Assembly: GCA_947175805.1 (NCBI GenBank)
Contig: CAMWOF010000112.1
Location: 1-7,533, forward strand
Direction of reading: 5' to 3'
DNA from: an uncultured Clostridiaceae bacterium
GTDB lineage: Bacteria > Bacillota > Clostridia > Lachnospirales > Lachnospiraceae
DNA: 7,533 nt
Both the position numbers and the translations under genes were made by a program. Under the pieces are notes generated by a model. It made no database searches, was not told the origin of the DNA, and worked only from the letters and a program-made list of their open reading frames with translations. Below, one piece after another: positions 5,893-7,533 of this stretch; the first letter of the stretch is position 1; each line of letters starts with the position of its first letter.

Positions 5893-6966
5893 CTATTTAT
5901 CCACAGAAATGAGATTATAAGTGCGACTGCCAAGTCCAATCCGCTCCGCATACTCCAGTGTATGCAGTCCGTTGCGGGACTCAATACGGTTAATCAGTGA
6001 AGCGCCATCCTCCGCAGAATAAACCAGGTCAATACATGCCTGATCCAATGCCACCGGATCGGTAGATGCCAATATACCGATATCATGCATATCAGGCTCT
6101 GCCGGACTTCCGTCACAATCACAGTCAACAGAAAGACGATTCATCACATTTACATATACGATACGCTCACCGTTTCCCAGATAATCCGATACGGACTTTC
6201 CCGCTTCTCCCATGGATTCGAGAAAAGCATCCTGCTCGCCACCCCATGGACTGGTACGGCTTGTACCTCCACTGTGAATCCAGCTTTTCCCCTCAGAAGA
6301 GCCAAGTCCTATGGAAATATTTTTAATGGCACCACCAAATCCTGCCATGGCATGTCCCTTAAAATGAGAAAGCACAAGGTAAGAATCATAATCAGCAAAG
6401 TGGGTTCCTACAAAATTTTCTGAAAGATGGGTTCCTCCCTCTACCGGCAGGGACATGGAACCATCTTCATCTAATATTTGAAAATCCGCAATGGCAGTAA
6501 ATCCATGATCCTCCGCTACCTGATAATGCATGGCGGTCTCTGCACGGGAACCTCCATAAGCGGTATTACATTCTACTATGGTTCCCTTCACTTCCTGTAC
6601 CAGATTCGCAATAAGCTCAGGCTGAAGGTAATTGCTGGCTGGCGGCTCTCCTGTGGAAAGCTTCACTGCAACCCTTCCGGTGGGTGTCCAGTCCAGCATC
6701 TCATATACAGCAATTAACCCCTCGGGAGAAATGTCTGTTGTCATATAGACAACGGAAGCATCTGCCTTTGTATCCCCACCTTGCTTCGTCTCATTTGTTG
6801 AAGATTCCTGCTTTATCTCATCCGTTGTCGATTCCTGCCGAGAATCCTGTATATTTTCCGATGTCTTTCGGTCAGAAGCCTGTCCGTTTGTTTCCCCCTT
6901 GCTGCCACAGCCTGTCAGAGAAAAGAGCATAATAAAAAAAATCATTACTACAGCTATTTTCTTCAT
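5893..6966 (-). CDS. DUF362-domain lipoprotein
   Basis: A 357-residue predicted lipoprotein. The signal peptide MKKIAVVMIFFIMLFSLTGC ends in a lipobox with C20 as the lipidated residue. A low-complexity Ser/Thr/Glu/Gln/Lys linker (about 21-70) follows, then a DUF362 domain (about 71-350). Recognisable DUF362 motifs are SHFKGHAMAGFGGAIKN (200-216), IGLGSSEGKSW and NRLSVDCDCDGSPAEPD (276-292), then HDIGILASTDPVALDQACIDL. Many DUF362 proteins are cytoplasmic and some carry a C-terminal ferredoxin domain; this one is exported and has no CxxCxxC motif. Its DCDCD motif and conserved His/Asp residues could bind a metal, but the function of DUF362 is not established. The ATG has AGGAGG (6975-6980) at 8-nt spacing. 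It lies between the CMD-family gene (38 bp upstream) and the permease (19 bp downstream), all one strand. Confidence 0.9.
   Translation of the reverse strand: MKKIAVVMIFFIMLFSLTGCGSKGETNGQASDRKTSENIQDSRQESTTDEIKQESSTNETKQGGDTKADASVVYMTTDISPEGLIAVYEMLDWTPTGRVAVKLSTGEPPASNYLQPELIANLVQEVKGTIVECNTAYGGSRAETAMHYQVAEDHGFTAIADFQILDEDGSMSLPVEGGTHLSENFVGTHFADYDSYLVLSHFKGHAMAGFGGAIKNISIGLGSSEGKSWIHSGGTSRTSPWGGEQDAFLESMGEAGKSVSDYLGNGERIVYVNVMNRLSVDCDCDGSPAEPDMHDIGILASTDPVALDQACIDLVYSAEDGASLINRIESRNGLHTLEYAERIGLGSRTYNLISVDK
6781..6834 (-). repeat. Two 27-bp tandem repeats in the lipoprotein linker
   Basis: Positions 6781-6807 and 6808-6834 match at 20 of 27 bases and encode the paired nonapeptides QESTTDEIK and QESSTNETK. 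This looks like a spacer that has grown by duplication, holding the DUF362 domain away from the membrane anchor. Confidence 0.7.
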
Positions 6967-7004
6967 TTTGGTAACCTCCTTTCATTTCTACAATCCTTCT
7001 GTTT

Positions 7005-7533
7005 TCAATCTTCTGCCTTCGCCGCTGCCTCATTTACACACCGAAGGGCGTTTAAACTTCTCGGATAACCGATATATGGCAGGCACTGGGAAATAATCTT
7101 AATCAGAAATGCCTTGTCATTGCCTATCCGCATATTTGCGGCGGCATGACTGATAAGCTGCGGTTCACATCCGCCCTGTGCTGAAAGGAAGCAGAAGGTA
7201 ATCATTTCCCGCTGCTTATAATCCAAGCCGGTACGGGTATAATAGTCACCAAAGCAGTTATCTGCAAGCCACAGATTGATATGGCGGCTCTCCTCCGGCC
7301 CGGACTTCCAAAAATCCCTCATGCCTTCTCCAAAAATATCCACCTGTGCCTGTGTACCGGCCTCCCTGCGGTTTTCCATAGTGGTAGTCGCCTGTGACGG
7401 CAGCGGCAGCGCAATCCCTTTCTCTTCAAACACCTCGTTGGTAATTTTTAAAAACGGGAATACCCGCCCAATCCCCAAATATGCTACTGCCTGATAAACG
7501 ATTTCTTTAATCTCCACAGGGGTAACATCAAAT
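7005..7533 (-). CDS. Carboxymuconolactone decarboxylase (CMD)-family protein, two-domain, C-terminal part (cut by window edge)
   Basis: The frame is open through the right edge, reading FDVTPVEIKEIVYQAVAYLG at the visible start. The GTG at 7517 inside this stretch is an ordinary Val codon, not a start. The visible part has the end of one CMD domain (EIKEIVYQAVAYLGIGRVFPFLK) and a complete second one starting near AQVDIFGEGMRDFWKSG. The second domain has QREMITFCFLSAQGGCEPQLISHA with a Cys and His seven residues apart, the usual CMD active-site region. Relatives include gamma-carboxymuconolactone decarboxylase and AhpD-like peroxidase partners. Clostridial two-domain forms have no defined reaction, so a redox or small-molecule role is inferred from the neighbours. 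It is the first visible gene of the operon that continues with DUF362, permease and reductase. Confidence 0.9.
   Translation of the reverse strand, partial: FDVTPVEIKEIVYQAVAYLGIGRVFPFLKITNEVFEEKGIALPLPSQATTTMENRREAGTQAQVDIFGEGMRDFWKSGPEESRHINLWLADNCFGDYYTRTGLDYKQREMITFCFLSAQGGCEPQLISHAAANMRIGNDKAFLIKIISQCLPYIGYPRSLNALRCVNEAAAKAED

Noticed and set aside
7005..7517. GTG at 7517 as the start of the CMD-family gene
   Set aside because: The frame continues to the window edge with family-like residues (FDVTPVEIKE), so the GTG is an internal Val codon and the real start is outside.

Overview
The window looks like chromosomal DNA of a low-to-moderate GC, Gram-positive Clostridia member, most likely Lachnospiraceae. 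The reasons are the strong AGGAGG-type ribosome binding sites, AT-rich intergenic DNA, a LytTR+DUF3021 pair, an SdpR/SdpI pair, and an aldo/keto reductase with a C-terminal two-cluster ferredoxin tail. This placement is inferred from gene content, not from a marker gene. There is no rRNA, tRNA, CRISPR array, transposase or phage gene.

Layout. (1) 1-1440, minus strand: an EamA/DMT transporter, then a LysR-type regulator cut by the left edge. They are 27 bp apart and probably one transcript. (2) 1441-2506, plus strand: a divergent promoter, a LytTR DNA-binding regulator and its DUF3021 membrane partner, closed by a perfect 16-bp hairpin. (3) 2533-3629, minus strand: an ArsR-type repressor (SdpR-like) and an SdpI-like membrane protein that overlap. 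Their promoter lies between two perfect palindromes sharing the half-site TATTTAGAA. (4) 3630-3787: a 158-bp gap. (5) 3788-7533, minus strand: a tight run of four genes read right to left. These are a two-domain carboxymuconolactone-decarboxylase-family protein (cut by the right edge), a secreted DUF362 lipoprotein, an ArsP/YraQ-type permease, and an aldo/keto reductase with two [4Fe-4S] motifs.

How the parts work together. Two regions are one-component regulators each paired with a membrane protein (LytTR/DUF3021 and SdpR/SdpI). In the known examples of both types, the membrane protein holds or restrains the regulator. The four-gene run looks like a redox or small-molecule handling operon with cytoplasmic enzymes, one membrane permease and one cell-surface lipoprotein. 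Its substrate cannot be read from the sequence, and its promoter lies beyond the right edge.

Most worth a second look: the sdpRI control region, where operator, promoter and a terminator-like hairpin are superimposed; the 25-bp exact, in-frame repeat inside the truncated LysR gene at the window edge; and the exported DUF362 protein beside an ArsP-type permease. Several start codons were moved downstream from the longest reading frame because clear ribosome binding sites decide them. I do not see a system that is clearly new; the findings are ranked accordingly.
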